Of a stretch of DNA of 64,000 bases, positions 17,417 through 27,960 are shown in pieces (within the stretch, counting starts at the first letter, position 1; each line of letters starts with the position of its first letter). Source of the DNA: Pasteurella dagmatis (GTDB taxonomy: Bacteria > Pseudomonadota > Gammaproteobacteria > Enterobacterales > Pasteurellaceae). The notes beneath the pieces were generated by a model that made no database searches, was not told the DNA's origin, and saw only the letters and a program-made list of their open reading frames with translations. The translations under genes were made by a program, and so were the position numbers. Location: contig NZ_LT906448.1 in the NCBI RefSeq assembly GCF_900186835.1, forward strand, positions 1,719,501 through 1,783,500, in the 5' to 3' direction.

Positions 17417-20400
17417 TTACCAAGCCCAACCTACACCAGCACCGATGTTGATATGACCCTGTGTATCTGCACTACCTGAAGCTTTAAAGCTAATATTGCC
17501 ATTATCAGATACTCGGCTTAACCCTACGGCTACAGAAGATTGTCCACGATATGAACCCACTGCAATCGAGCCCATTGATTGCCCTTGTCTTAAAGCTTGT
17601 GGTAAGTTGGCAATCGCCGTTGCTCCCGCAATACCCGCACGTAAATCACGATTCATCGAATTCACATCTTTCGCAAGTTGAGTGACTCGGTTGTCAATTG
17701 CCATAATCTGTTTTTGATGATTTTGTTGAAGTTGGTCAACATAACGTTTATTCACCGCATCATCTGCTTTTGTTGGTGCTTTCAAGCCAGAAATCATACC
17801 AGAGCCATTACCATCTTTATCTCTCGCAAACTCCAACGATGGTGTCGCACCTGACTTAATCGCCACTTTCACATCACCTTGTTTATCTTTGATTGTTATC
17901 CCCTCACCGGTCATTTCAGCTGAACCTTTATCGCTTTCTGTCGTAACAGATTTCAAGCCTTTGAGTTTATCTGATAATTTAATAGATAACGTATGGTTTG
18001 TTTTATCTGCTTCAACTTTAATGTTGCCTGTCGCAGTCGTGGTACTATTGAATTTATCACCACTCGTGTTTTCTTCACCTTTAATTGTTAAGGTTTGACC
18101 TAGATTGCGATGCACTTCGTCGCCTTTAGCAGTATCATTGCCTGCAAAGTTCAATCCTTCGGCTTTAACATCCTTCAACTGTTTCACATTGACTGCGTCA
18201 GTGTCTTTCTCCCCAGCTTTCACATTGCTAATAATACGTGTTCTATTATTTGCAGGACGAAGCACAACTTTCTCATCATCTACCGCAGATGCTAGCTCTA
18301 CACCCGGTTTTAACTTACCATTTGGACGTACATTTTCTACTGCATAGTAGCCATTGATAGCTTTACCATCACCGCTGACATAATCAACATAAACGAGTTT
18401 TTTGCCAGTTTCGCTATCAGCATATTCAAATGGCACATTGTTCTGAATATGATCAACATAATTTTTGTTGATTGCCGTTGAACCATCAGCATCATCTGCA
18501 ACATCTTGCAAGCCATCAACTACACCTTTGTTATTAGCAAAGTGTAACTTATTATGCACTAACGTGGTTTTATCGCCTTTTTCATCACTAATTTCAAGAC
18601 CAATAGTGCCGACTTTCGTAGCTGATTTGCTATCGTCTGATTTTAACGTGACTTCTTTAAATTCGGGACGTTCATTCAATGCCACCGAAATCGTGCCATT
18701 ACCGGCATTATCAATGGTGTAACTGGTAGTTAAGTTTTTACCAACAAAAGATTGTTCGCCTTTTTTGATTTCTACTTTAGCAGATTTCACTTCGAGGGTT
18801 GAACCCAATGCCTGTTTACCTTGTTTATCATCTGCTCCAAAAGTTAAGCCTTTATCTACTAACTCATTGATATCTTGTACTTTTTTATCCACATAGTTTT
18901 TATTTGCCGCTAAAGAACCATCTGACTTATCATCAAGATCTTTAAGACCTGAAACTATACCGGTTCCCTTACCATCATCATCTTTTGCAAAAGCAATTTC
19001 TGGTTTGGTTTCGCCATTTTGATCTTTGCCGCCAATACCAATGACAGATTTACCATCTTTACCATTGATCGTCAGACCTTGTTTCGTCAATTGAGCATTA
19101 GCCTTATTATCTTGCGAATTTGGATCGCCCACAGTCACACCAGAAGCGTCTAATTTAGTTTGATCACCGTCCTTTTTAAATACCGCAGAAGAAAGATCTA
19201 CAAGATCTTTAGCTAACTTAATTTCTAAACCATCGTTCGTCGCATTTTTTTCGACTTTCAGGTTTCCTGCTGCAGTATCACCTGTCAAATCACCTTCGCC
19301 AGTTAATTTCAAAGTAGATCCTAAAGTGCGGTCAATTTTTTGCTTATCATCGCCTTCAAAACTGAGACCTTGGTTAGTCATTGCAGAAGCAATAGCAGCT
19401 AAATCACTTACCGAAGCTGCTGAGTTTAATTTCTCTGTAGCCTTGTCTGCTTTTAACTTATTCAAGTTAGCCAATTTTTCAGCGTCTGTTGCACCTTCTA
19501 AAATTGGTGCTAAACCTGTAATACGGCGATTTTCACCATCAACTACTAATGTAGGTTGATTATTACCATTATTAAAGGTTAAAGACTTGTTAGTTAAATT
19601 AGAACTATGACCATTCCCCTCAGTTTGTAATCCTTGCGCTGTCAAAGTAGATTTGTTGCCGTTATCAACGGTTTCCACAGACGTTAAGCCTTTCAAGCTT
19701 TTCGCTACATCAACTGTAACCACACCATCTTCTGCAACAGTTGTAACGGTATTTGTGCCATTCACAAAATTTAAACCAGTATCTAGTGTAGTAGTTAAAG
19801 CACTACCACCATTTGCCTTATAGCTAAAGCTTGCTTTACCTATATTATTAGCGACATTACCTAATGCTTTGTCCAATGCAGTGATTGCATCGCTCATCGT
19901 CGCAGGATTTTTATCAGCGTCTGCCACTGAAGTGAGTGCTGGAATCTCAAGAGTAACAATACCATTCTGAATAGTGAATTTACCCAATTTCACTAAAAGT
20001 GCATTTAATTGCCCACCATTGATCGCATCAGTAGAAGTATCACTCACAGTACCTTTTTCTAAACCAGTGATTTTACCATCTTTACCAATAATGATTTTAT
20101 GAGGTGTAGTTTCGCCAGCTTTAGTTGTTGCAATCTCAACCCCATTTTCAGTGAGCGAAACTGTTGTTGCTGCTTTACCATCAACTTTCGCTTCGCTAGC
20201 AATGGATTGAATGCCTTTCAATGCTTTAGCAAGTTTAATCACTAATTCATCGTTATTTGCAACAACAAATAAGTTATCTGCTGCACTCTCAAGTGCGGTT
20301 GAATTTTCTGAAGTTTCCCCTTTTATCACCAAAGTTTGACCTAGGGTTTTACTGATTGTTGGATCTGTATTGCCTTTAAATTTCAAACCTGCACTGGCGT

Positions 20401-23400
20401 TAGTCAATTCATTGATAAGCTCATCAACTTTCAATGACACAACAAATTTTTTACCACCAGTAGTATTTGTTTGATCAGAAGCTACTTGAATACTTCCACT
20501 ACCCTCAACGGTTTCGAGCAAATTAATTTTTTGTTTCAGAGCATCATTTAATTTACTTTCCGCAATAGCACCTTCTTTAAGAGACAAACTCAGATCACTA
20601 TCAATTAGCTTACCTGCACCTGTAACAGAAATTTCCGCATTACCATTAAGATTTCCACGAGTAATTTTATTTTCTTTTGTTGCAAGATCATCTTTACTCG
20701 CCGTATTTTGAATTTTTGTATAAGTATCTTTATCTAAACCAAATTCAATTTGCCCGTTCGCTTTATCTTTGAGTTCGATACCTTTTTTCGGTGTATCTGT
20801 TGCCTGATTAGTATCGGTCGCAGCTACAAAATTTAGACCTGTTGATAGATCTACTGGTTGTCCTGCAACACTATTGACCTTGTAACCAAGCTTATGAGCA
20901 TCACCTTTTAATAAAGCTTTCACTTTGTCTGATAAATCAATTTCAACTTTATTGCCATATGCTTTTGTAGTGATAAATTTCTGTTCTCCAGAACCTGCAC
21001 CTACAATGCTTAAATCTTCATTATCAAATTTAATACTTGGTAATTGATTGCTTTCTTTTGTAGTGTCATCGCCTTGGAATTTTAAATGTACTGCTTTGAG
21101 TTGTTTCACATTCACTGCATCATTATCGTGAGTACCACCTGCAACCCCAACAATTCTGCGATAAAATTGACCACGTTTACCCACAGATAAAACCCCATTA
21201 CCTATATCATTTACTGATTCATTACTGAGATAAGCAGCATCATTTGTGAGATCAGATGTCATAACAGCACTATTGAAACCTAAAGCAATTGAGTTTTTAG
21301 CTTCACTCACTGCATTTGACCCGATTGCAAGCGCATTATCACTACTGACTCTAGCACTATGGCCAATTGCAATAGTCTCGGCATTATTTGCAATAGCAGA
21401 ATCACCAAAAGCGATACTGAAGCGAGCTTTAGCTTGAGCCATACTACCAATGGCAATCGCATCTGCACCCGATGCACCCTTGCCTCGATAGTTCGCATTA
21501 TTTGGATCAACATGACTATTCACACCATAATAACGGGTTGCATAAGTCAACTGTTTGATATTCGCTGCTTCATAATCATTCGCACCGCCTGCAACATGTA
21601 GGATTCTGCGTCTTAAACTCCCGTTACCAAGCGAAACAACACCATTTGCGACATCTGCATTTTCTTCACTGTGGTTATTCACAACACCAGCATTAGGATT
21701 TAAAAAAAGTGCTTTAGTATTCGTCGTGTAATTTTCATCTTGAGAATGGAAACCTAACGATACCGAGTATCTGTGGTGAGCAATCGCATAATCACCAATG
21801 GCGATCCCCGCATTGTTGTGCACTTTGGCGCCATAACCTAACGCAACCCCTTTTTCAGCACTTACAATAGCGCCATCACCAATTGAGACTGCTGATGTGC
21901 CTTTCGCCTCTGCGCTCCGCCCTATGGCAATCGCATCTGTACCCGATGCGCCTTTACCTCGATAGTTTGGATTATTGGTATCAACATGACTATTCACACC
22001 ATAATAACGGGTTGCATAAGTCAGCTGTTTGATATTCGCTGCTTCATAATCATTCGCACCACCTGCAACATGTAGGATTCTGCGTCTTAAACTCCCGTTA
22101 CCAAGCGAAACAACACCATTTGCGACATCTGCATTTTCTTCACTGTGGTTATTCACAACACCAGCATTAGGATTTAAAAAAAGTGCTTTAGTATTCGTCG
22201 TGTAATTTTCATCTTGAGAATGGAAACCTAACGATACCGAGTATCTGTGGTGAGCAATCGCATAATCACCAATGGCGATCCCCGCATTGTTGTGCACTTT
22301 GGCGCCATAACCTAACGCAACCCCTTTTTCAGCACTTACAATAGCGCCATCACCAATTGAGACTGCTGATGTGCCTTTCGCCTCTGCGCTCCGCCCTATG
22401 GCAATCGCATCTGTACCCGATGCGCCTTTACCTCGATAGTTTGGATTATTGGTATCAACATGACTATTCACACCATAATAACGGGTTGCATAAGTCAGCT
22501 GTTTGATATTCGCTGCTTCATAATCATTCGCACCACCTGCAACATGTAGGATTCTGCGTCTTAAACTCCCGTTACCAAGCGAAACAACACCATTTGCGAC
22601 ATCTGCATTTTCTTCACTGTGGTTATTCACAACACCAGCATTAGGATTTAAAAAAAGTGCTTTAGTATTCGTCGTGTAATTTTCATCTTGAGAATGGAAA
22701 CCTAACGATACCGAGTATCTGTGGTGAGCAATCGCATAATCACCAATGGCGATCCCCGCATTGTTGTGCACTTTGGCGCCATAACCTAACGCAACCCCTT
22801 TTTCAGCACTTACAATAGCGCCATCACCAATTGAGACTGCTGATGTGCCTTTCGCCTCTGCGCTCCGCCCTATGGCAATCGCATCTGCACCCGATGCACC
22901 TTTACCTCTATAGTTCGCATTATTTGGCTCAACATGACTATTCACACCATAATAACGGGTTGCATAAGTCAATTGTCTAATATTGGCTGCATCATAGTCA
23001 CCCGCCCCTCCAGCGACGTGCACAATACGACGGCGGAGCCCATGATGCCCTATTGATACTACCCCATTAGTGATATCTGCATTCGCCTCACTTTGATCAT
23101 TCTCAATCCCTGCTTTCGCATTCAGGAAAATAGCTCGGGTATTTTGGTTGTAGCTTTCATCGACGGAATTTCGTCCCAGTGCCACAGAGTTGGCATTACT
23201 TGCTATAGCATAATCGCCTATTGCAACACCGCCATTTAGCTTAGCTTGGGCTCCATAACCTAATGCCACAGATTTTTCACCCATTGCAATCGCATTGTCA
23301 CCCACTGCTAAACTAAAACGACCTTTACCCTGAGCGGCACTACCAATAGCAATCGCATATTCACCTGATGCCCCCTTGCCTCGATAGTTTGGATTATTGG

Positions 23401-24997
23401 TATCAACTGGAGTATTTACTCCATAATAACGTGTCGCATAAGTCAGCTGTTCTACATTAACTGCATCTGTGTTATCTGAACCCGCAGCCAAATGAATGAT
23501 TCGGCGTTTTAAACTATTATTGCCAATTGAAAGGACACCATTATTCTTATCATTATTTTCGGTATATTGATTGATCTTACTTGGATTGTGATTTAAAAAT
23601 GCACCTCGACTATTTTGATTATAATTTTGATCTTGTGAGTCTGAACCTAGTGCAATAGATTTTTGATTATGGGTTGCAGCACCGCGACCGAGCGCTACTC
23701 CCTCAACCTCTCGAGTTGCTGCTTGATATCCCAATGTAAGCCCATATTGTTTATGAGAAATAGCACTTCTACCAATTGCTAGAGAACCTTGTTCTTTAGC
23801 TTGAGCATCTATACCAAAGCTTAAACTTTCTCCTCCAGCAGATGATGCACCTTTACCAATTGCAATTGAGTCTGCACCTGTTGCACCATTACGATAGTAG
23901 TTTGCATCACCGGTATTATCAGATTTAAAAGAAATATAACGCACAGCAGATTTTACTTGTTTTACGTTGGCTGCATCGTAATCGTTATACCCACCTGCGA
24001 CACCTATTAGCCGGCGTTTTATGCTTCCATTGGCAGTACCAAATGACACAATACCTTGACCACTATCATTTAATACGTCTGAACCGTGGTTTTCGAGAAA
24101 ATAAGAATGGGTATTTGCAGCTAAAACATCGGCAGTTTGCACAACTGAGTTATAGCCTAGAGCAAGTGAGTTTTGTAGATTTGCCTTTGCATTTTGCCCA
24201 AATGCAATTGAGCGATGTGTTGTTGTAGTCTCTCCAACGAGAGCACCAGATCCAATAGCAATAGAAGACTCCCCATTGGTTCTGGCACCCACCCCAAAAC
24301 TAAGCCCCTCTCGTGCAACTGATGATGCACGTTTACCTATCGCAATAGCATCTAGTCCTGTAGCTCCTTTTCCATCGTAATTTAGATCACCTGTATTATC
24401 TGATTGAATGGAAATATAACGCACAGCGGATTTTACTTGTTTTACGTTGGCTGCATCATAATCGTTATACCCACCTGCAACGCCTATTATACGGCGTTTA
24501 ATATTTCCATCTGAGGTCCCCACTGATACGATACCTTGACCACTATCATTTAAATTATCAGAACTGTGGTTTTCGAGAAAATATGAACGTTTATTACTTA
24601 ATACATCACTGACCTTAATTGATGAATTATAGCCAAGTGCAATTGAATTATTAATATTAACGGATGAATTGTAGCCAATAGCAACACTATTATTGATTGC
24701 TAAACTAGAAGAACTACCAACCCTAGCAGAACGGCCAATGGCGAGGGAATTACTTCCCTTTGTCAGGGCAGAAGGTCCAATACTGATACTGGCTTCATTT
24801 TCGGCTTTCGCACTTTTACCTAAGGTGATAGCATCTGTGCCTGTAGCTCCTCTTCCTTGATAATTACTGTCAGAGGGATGATTGGTATTTACGCCTAAAT
24901 AATTATTTGTAGCTAAAGCCGAGATTGGAGATAAACAACTGGCAATGGCAAGAGATAAAAGGGTTCTTTTAAAAGTCCTTAGTGTTAAATAATCCAT
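17417..24997 (-). CDS. Trimeric autotransporter adhesin (YadA/Hia-type), 2526 residues
   Basis: Surface adhesin secreted by the type Vc route. The signal peptide MDYLTLRTFKRTLLSLAIAS...SALA ends near residue 29. A very long head (about residues 30-1300) is built of YadA-like heptad-type repeats (AIAIGxxAxAKG, SIALGxxS). These are interrupted by neck motifs (DAANVKQLKSAVRYIS, AANIKQLTYATRYYGVN). A stalk of alternating beta-prism and coiled-coil segments follows (about 1300-2440), with repeated DAVNVKQLK, INKNYVD and GLK motifs. The last 75 or so residues form the YadA anchor (DLRAGIAGATAIANLPQA ... SVAVGLSR ... GVGWAW). Residues about 700-1175 are three near-identical 158-residue modules. A promoter-like TATAAT lies 50 bp upstream. 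It is a likely host-attachment and immune-exposed protein, and its length may vary by recombination. Confidence 0.95.
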   Translation of the reverse strand: MDYLTLRTFKRTLLSLAIASCLSPISALATNNYLGVNTNHPSDSNYQGRGATGTDAITLGKSAKAENEASISIGPSALTKGSNSLAIGRSARVGSSSSLAINNSVAIGYNSSVNINNSIALGYNSSIKVSDVLSNKRSYFLENHSSDNLNDSGQGIVSVGTSDGNIKRRIIGVAGGYNDYDAANVKQVKSAVRYISIQSDNTGDLNYDGKGATGLDAIAIGKRASSVAREGLSFGVGARTNGESSIAIGSGALVGETTTTHRSIAFGQNAKANLQNSLALGYNSVVQTADVLAANTHSYFLENHGSDVLNDSGQGIVSFGTANGSIKRRLIGVAGGYNDYDAANVKQVKSAVRYISFKSDNTGDANYYRNGATGADSIAIGKGASSAGGESLSFGIDAQAKEQGSLAIGRSAISHKQYGLTLGYQAATREVEGVALGRGAATHNQKSIALGSDSQDQNYNQNSRGAFLNHNPSKINQYTENNDKNNGVLSIGNNSLKRRIIHLAAGSDNTDAVNVEQLTYATRYYGVNTPVDTNNPNYRGKGASGEYAIAIGSAAQGKGRFSLAVGDNAIAMGEKSVALGYGAQAKLNGGVAIGDYAIASNANSVALGRNSVDESYNQNTRAIFLNAKAGIENDQSEANADITNGVVSIGHHGLRRRIVHVAGGAGDYDAANIRQLTYATRYYGVNSHVEPNNANYRGKGASGADAIAIGRSAEAKGTSAVSIGDGAIVSAEKGVALGYGAKVHNNAGIAIGDYAIAHHRYSVSLGFHSQDENYTTNTKALFLNPNAGVVNNHSEENADVANGVVSLGNGSLRRRILHVAGGANDYEAANIKQLTYATRYYGVNSHVDTNNPNYRGKGASGTDAIAIGRSAEAKGTSAVSIGDGAIVSAEKGVALGYGAKVHNNAGIAIGDYAIAHHRYSVSLGFHSQDENYTTNTKALFLNPNAGVVNNHSEENADVANGVVSLGNGSLRRRILHVAGGANDYEAANIKQLTYATRYYGVNSHVDTNNPNYRGKGASGTDAIAIGRSAEAKGTSAVSIGDGAIVSAEKGVALGYGAKVHNNAGIAIGDYAIAHHRYSVSLGFHSQDENYTTNTKALFLNPNAGVVNNHSEENADVANGVVSLGNGSLRRRILHVAGGANDYEAANIKQLTYATRYYGVNSHVDPNNANYRGKGASGADAIAIGSMAQAKARFSIAFGDSAIANNAETIAIGHSARVSSDNALAIGSNAVSEAKNSIALGFNSAVMTSDLTNDAAYLSNESVNDIGNGVLSVGKRGQFYRRIVGVAGGTHDNDAVNVKQLKAVHLKFQGDDTTKESNQLPSIKFDNEDLSIVGAGSGEQKFITTKAYGNKVEIDLSDKVKALLKGDAHKLGYKVNSVAGQPVDLSTGLNFVAATDTNQATDTPKKGIELKDKANGQIEFGLDKDTYTKIQNTASKDDLATKENKITRGNLNGNAEISVTGAGKLIDSDLSLSLKEGAIAESKLNDALKQKINLLETVEGSGSIQVASDQTNTTGGKKFVVSLKVDELINELTNASAGLKFKGNTDPTISKTLGQTLVIKGETSENSTALESAADNLFVVANNDELVIKLAKALKGIQSIASEAKVDGKAATTVSLTENGVEIATTKAGETTPHKIIIGKDGKITGLEKGTVSDTSTDAINGGQLNALLVKLGKFTIQNGIVTLEIPALTSVADADKNPATMSDAITALDKALGNVANNIGKASFSYKANGGSALTTTLDTGLNFVNGTNTVTTVAEDGVVTVDVAKSLKGLTSVETVDNGNKSTLTAQGLQTEGNGHSSNLTNKSLTFNNGNNQPTLVVDGENRRITGLAPILEGATDAEKLANLNKLKADKATEKLNSAASVSDLAAIASAMTNQGLSFEGDDKQKIDRTLGSTLKLTGEGDLTGDTAAGNLKVEKNATNDGLEIKLAKDLVDLSSAVFKKDGDQTKLDASGVTVGDPNSQDNKANAQLTKQGLTINGKDGKSVIGIGGKDQNGETKPEIAFAKDDDGKGTGIVSGLKDLDDKSDGSLAANKNYVDKKVQDINELVDKGLTFGADDKQGKQALGSTLEVKSAKVEIKKGEQSFVGKNLTTSYTIDNAGNGTISVALNERPEFKEVTLKSDDSKSATKVGTIGLEISDEKGDKTTLVHNKLHFANNKGVVDGLQDVADDADGSTAINKNYVDHIQNNVPFEYADSETGKKLVYVDYVSGDGKAINGYYAVENVRPNGKLKPGVELASAVDDEKVVLRPANNRTRIISNVKAGEKDTDAVNVKQLKDVKAEGLNFAGNDTAKGDEVHRNLGQTLTIKGEENTSGDKFNSTTTATGNIKVEADKTNHTLSIKLSDKLKGLKSVTTESDKGSAEMTGEGITIKDKQGDVKVAIKSGATPSLEFARDKDGNGSGMISGLKAPTKADDAVNKRYVDQLQQNHQKQIMAIDNRVTQLAKDVNSMNRDLRAGIAGATAIANLPQALRQGQSMGSIAVGSYRGQSSVAVGLSRVSDNGNISFKASGSADTQGHINIGAGVGWAW
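21473..22894. repeat. Three tandem 474-bp repeats inside the adhesin gene
   Basis: The same landmark recurs at 21461, 21935, 22409 and 22883, exactly 474 bp (158 codons) apart. Copies 2 and 3 look identical. Copy 1 differs by several bases in its first 130 bp and then matches. Each unit encodes one head module (neck, YRGKGASG, AIAIGRSAEAKG, the DENYTTNTKALFLNP spacer). The unit is a multiple of three, so gain or loss keeps the frame. Confidence 0.95.
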
Positions 24998-25046
24998 AAT
25001 TTCCTATCCTATCCAAGAAATCCATATAAACACCCTAAATTAGTTC

Positions 25047-25052
25047 ATTATA
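25047..25052 (-). promoter_or_regulatory. Possible -10 box of the adhesin gene
   Basis: The 310-bp gap between the adhesin and yqhA is AT-rich. On the adhesin strand it holds a perfect TATAAT about 50 bp before the start codon, with only a weak -35. An AGGAA ribosome-binding site precedes the ATG. One uptake-signal copy lies at about 25201. Nothing else is recognised in this gap. Confidence 0.4.
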
Positions 25053-25295
25053 TGCTCAATATGATAGAAAATATACAAACAAGTACAATTTTTAGCTAAT
25101 TTTTAATATTAAAAAGAATAAAAAGATTAGTTTTTATGATTTTTATCAAAATAATAAGCTTGCTTATTTTGTATAAGAGAGGAATTTTCCATAAAAAATT
25201 ACCGCACTTAACCAAACAAATTAAATTTCTCATAAATCCATTGAATTCTGCTTAAAAAACAGGTAATTTTCTGGGATCTTTTTTATTAGCAATAA

Positions 25296-25868
<573 letters not shown>

Positions 25869-25888
25869 TTAATAGTTCGAAAAGTAAA

Positions 25889-25923
25889 AATACCCTCAAT
25901 ATGTACCGCACTTTGAGGGTATT
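25889..25923. terminator. Bidirectional terminator between yqhA and the iclR gene
   Basis: AATACCCTCAA / TTGAGGGTATT hairpin whose loop contains an uptake signal (ACCGCACTTTG), followed by a T-rich stretch. Confidence 0.85.
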
Positions 25924-25946
25924 CTATTTTTCTCAATCAAGATTAT

Positions 25947-26735
25947 TTATGCACCAAGCTCTTTTGAAATAGCATTGGCAGCAAGTTTAAGATGATGCAA
26001 TAATACTTCTTTACCAATTTGGTTTAAACGAGCAGTCGAGAGTGATATAGATACAGAATAAGCCACATTGCCATTGATATCAAAGATAGGACAGGCTAAG
26101 CAAGTAACACCTCTTTCATTTTCTTCATTATCCATTGCATAACCAATCTCTCGAATTTTTTCCAATTCAATGTTCATCGCTTCTTGGGTCACAATTGTTT
26201 TCGGTGTTAGCTGTTCGATATTGCTCTGATTTTTCTCCCAATAATCGTCTAGGCTATGGCTTTTCTCGTGTGCCATAAAGATTTTACCCATCGCCGAGCA
26301 ATACAGCTCTAAACGCTGACCAATATAAGCACGGGTTCTCATCATTCCTGTGGTTGGCTCGAGTTTGTAAATCATCACTGCGTGATGATGATCTCGCATT
26401 GATAAATTTACTGTTTCCCCCGTATCTAAATTTAACTGCTCTAAATAAGGGGCTGTAATATTTAAAATATTCAGTGAGCTTAACGTTTTTTGCCCAATCA
26501 TTAAACATTTCATCGTTAAACGATATGCGCCAACAGTATTTGCAGGTTTAACGTAACCGCAAGCTTGTAGCGTTTGTAACATTCGATGGGTTGTACTTTT
26601 ATTTAAATTTGATAACTCTGCCAATTTTGCTAGTGGGCAGCCATTTGGGAAATTACTTAAAATATCAATAAGTAACAGCCCTTTGACTAAACTTTGATTG
26701 CCACCCGCTTTTTTATTTTGCTCTTCGTTTGTCAT
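25947..26735 (-). CDS. yiaJ: IclR-family regulator of the yia/sgb cluster (YiaJ-like)
   Basis: 262 residues. The N-terminal winged helix (about residues 15-75: VKGLLLIDILSNFPNGCPLAKLAELSNLNKSTTHRMLQTLQACGYV) and the C-terminal IclR effector domain (GETVNLSMRDHHHAVMIYKLE, RLELYCSAMGKIFMAHE, NEERGVTCLACPIFD) are both complete. It is divergent from yiaK, matching the E. coli yiaJ/yiaK layout, where YiaJ represses the yiaK operon. The intergenic region carries two palindromes suitable as operators. Confidence 0.88.
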   Translation of the reverse strand: MTNEEQNKKAGGNQSLVKGLLLIDILSNFPNGCPLAKLAELSNLNKSTTHRMLQTLQACGYVKPANTVGAYRLTMKCLMIGQKTLSSLNILNITAPYLEQLNLDTGETVNLSMRDHHHAVMIYKLEPTTGMMRTRAYIGQRLELYCSAMGKIFMAHEKSHSLDDYWEKNQSNIEQLTPKTIVTQEAMNIELEKIREIGYAMDNEENERGVTCLACPIFDINGNVAYSVSISLSTARLNQIGKEVLLHHLKLAANAISKELGA

Positions 26736-26799
26736 TCTTGTATCCCAAATCGCTCACTTTAAGTGCGCTTATTCTAAAGAGATCTTCTCAAAATAAAAA

Positions 26800-26815
26800 T
26801 GAGAAGTTGATCACA
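26800..26815. promoter_or_regulatory. Candidate CRP site upstream of yiaK
   Basis: TGAGA-AGTTGA-TCACA differs from TGTGA-N6-TCACA by one base. It lies about 100 bp upstream of the proposed yiaK transcription start and 65 bp upstream of the iclR-family start codon. It could therefore serve either gene. Confidence 0.4.
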
Positions 26816-26868
26816 AAAATAATAAAAACTTTTATCCAATTGATTTTTAAAGATTTTTATCTTTCCAT

Positions 26869-26884
26869 TTTGTTTGCGAACAAA
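26869..26884. promoter_or_regulatory. Candidate IclR-type operator overlapping the yiaK -35
   Basis: TTTGTT-TGCG-AACAAA is an inverted repeat. It overlaps a possible -35 (TTTGCG, 26874-26879) that is 17 bp from a perfect TATAAT at 26897-26902. A repressor bound here would block the yiaK promoter. Confidence 0.5.
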
Positions 26885-26929
26885 TTTTATTCAGCTTATA
26901 ATTTTTAAAACGCAATTTCAATATGTGAA

Positions 26930-26943
26930 ACAAACAAGTTTGT
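26930..26943. promoter_or_regulatory. Second palindrome in the yiaK leader
   Basis: ACAAACAAGTTTGT is a near-perfect palindrome 9 bp before the yiaK ATG and downstream of the -10. It shares the TTTGT/ACAAA half-sites of the upstream operator, suggesting cooperative repression from two sites. Confidence 0.45.
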
Positions 26944-26952
26944 GAGGATAAT

Positions 26953-27951
26953 ATGAAAGTCAGTTACGAAACACTAAAACAAGAATTCAAACGCGTATTA
27001 CTTGCTCGAAATGTACGTGAGGATATTGCTGAAGAATGTGCAGCAATGTTTGCGGATACCACAGAATCCGGCGTTTACTCACACGGAGTAAACCGCTTCC
27101 CACGCTTTATCTCACAACTGGAAAAAGGCGATATCGTGCCTGAAGCTGAGCCAACGAAAGTGCTTTCTCTAGGGGCCATTGAACAATGGGATGCCCATCA
27201 AGCTATTGGTAACTTAACTGCAAAAAAAATGATGGATCGTGCAATGGAAATTGCAGACCAATTTGGTATCGGTGTTGTTGCACTAAAAAATGCAAACCAC
27301 TGGATGCGAGGCGGTGGCTATGGTTGGCAAGCTGCTGAAAAAGGGTATATCGGTATCTGCTGGACAAACTCGATTGCAGTAATGCCACCTTGGGGCGCAA
27401 AAGAATGCCGTATCGGAACTAACCCATTAATTATTGCAGTACCAACGACACCAATCACAATGGTGGATATGTCTTGCTCAATGTACTCTTATGGCATGTT
27501 AGAAGTGCATCGCTTAGCCGGTCGCCAAACCTTTGTGGATGCTGGTTTTGATGATGAAGGCAATTTAACTCGTGATCCTGGTACCGTTGAGAAAAACCGC
27601 CGCTTACTACCAATGGGCTTTTGGAAAGGTTCTGGCTTATCTATCGTGTTAGATATGATCGCAACATTGCTGTCTAATGGGTTATCTGTAGCAGAAGTGA
27701 CTGAAGAAAAAGATGATGAATACTGCGTCTCACAAATCTTCATTGCGATTGAAGTAGATCGTTTAATTGATGGTAAAACCAAAGACGAAAAACTCAATAA
27801 AATTATGGATTATGTAAGAACAGCAGAACGCGCGGATCCTGATGTTGCAATCCGTTTACCAGGCCACGAATTTACCGCAATTCGTGCTGAAAACAAAGCC
27901 AATGGCATTCCCGTTGATGAATCTGTTTGGGAAAAAATTAAATCCCTATAA
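26953..27951 (+). CDS. yiaK: 2,3-diketo-L-gulonate reductase (YiaK, LDH2/malate-type dehydrogenase)
   Basis: NAD(P)H-dependent reduction of 2,3-diketo-L-gulonate to 3-keto-L-gulonate. 332 residues, the E. coli YiaK length. Motifs of the LDH2 superfamily: [18 protein letters not shown] with the catalytic His near residue 44, [26 protein letters not shown], and [14 protein letters not shown]. It is the first gene of the cluster, after an AGGATAAT-type leader and two putative operators. Confidence 0.93.
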   Translation: MKVSYETLKQEFKRVLLARNVREDIAEECAAMFADTTESGVYSHGVNRFPRFISQLEKGDIVPEAEPTKVLSLGAIEQWDAHQAIGNLTAKKMMDRAMEIADQFGIGVVALKNANHWMRGGGYGWQAAEKGYIGICWTNSIAVMPPWGAKECRIGTNPLIIAVPTTPITMVDMSCSMYSYGMLEVHRLAGRQTFVDAGFDDEGNLTRDPGTVEKNRRLLPMGFWKGSGLSIVLDMIATLLSNGLSVAEVTEEKDDEYCVSQIFIAIEVDRLIDGKTKDEKLNKIMDYVRTAERADPDVAIRLPGHEFTAIRAENKANGIPVDESVWEKIKSL

Positions 27952-27960
27952 GGAGGCGAT

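Noticed and set aside
17496-21601. Several forward ORFs of 60-85 residues antisense to the adhesin gene
   Set aside because: They are mirror frames of repetitive adhesin codons, without ribosome sites or recognisable domains.
21473-22894. CRISPR-like array
   Set aside because: The 474-bp period, lack of short spacers and continuous coding sense show tandem protein modules, not a CRISPR.
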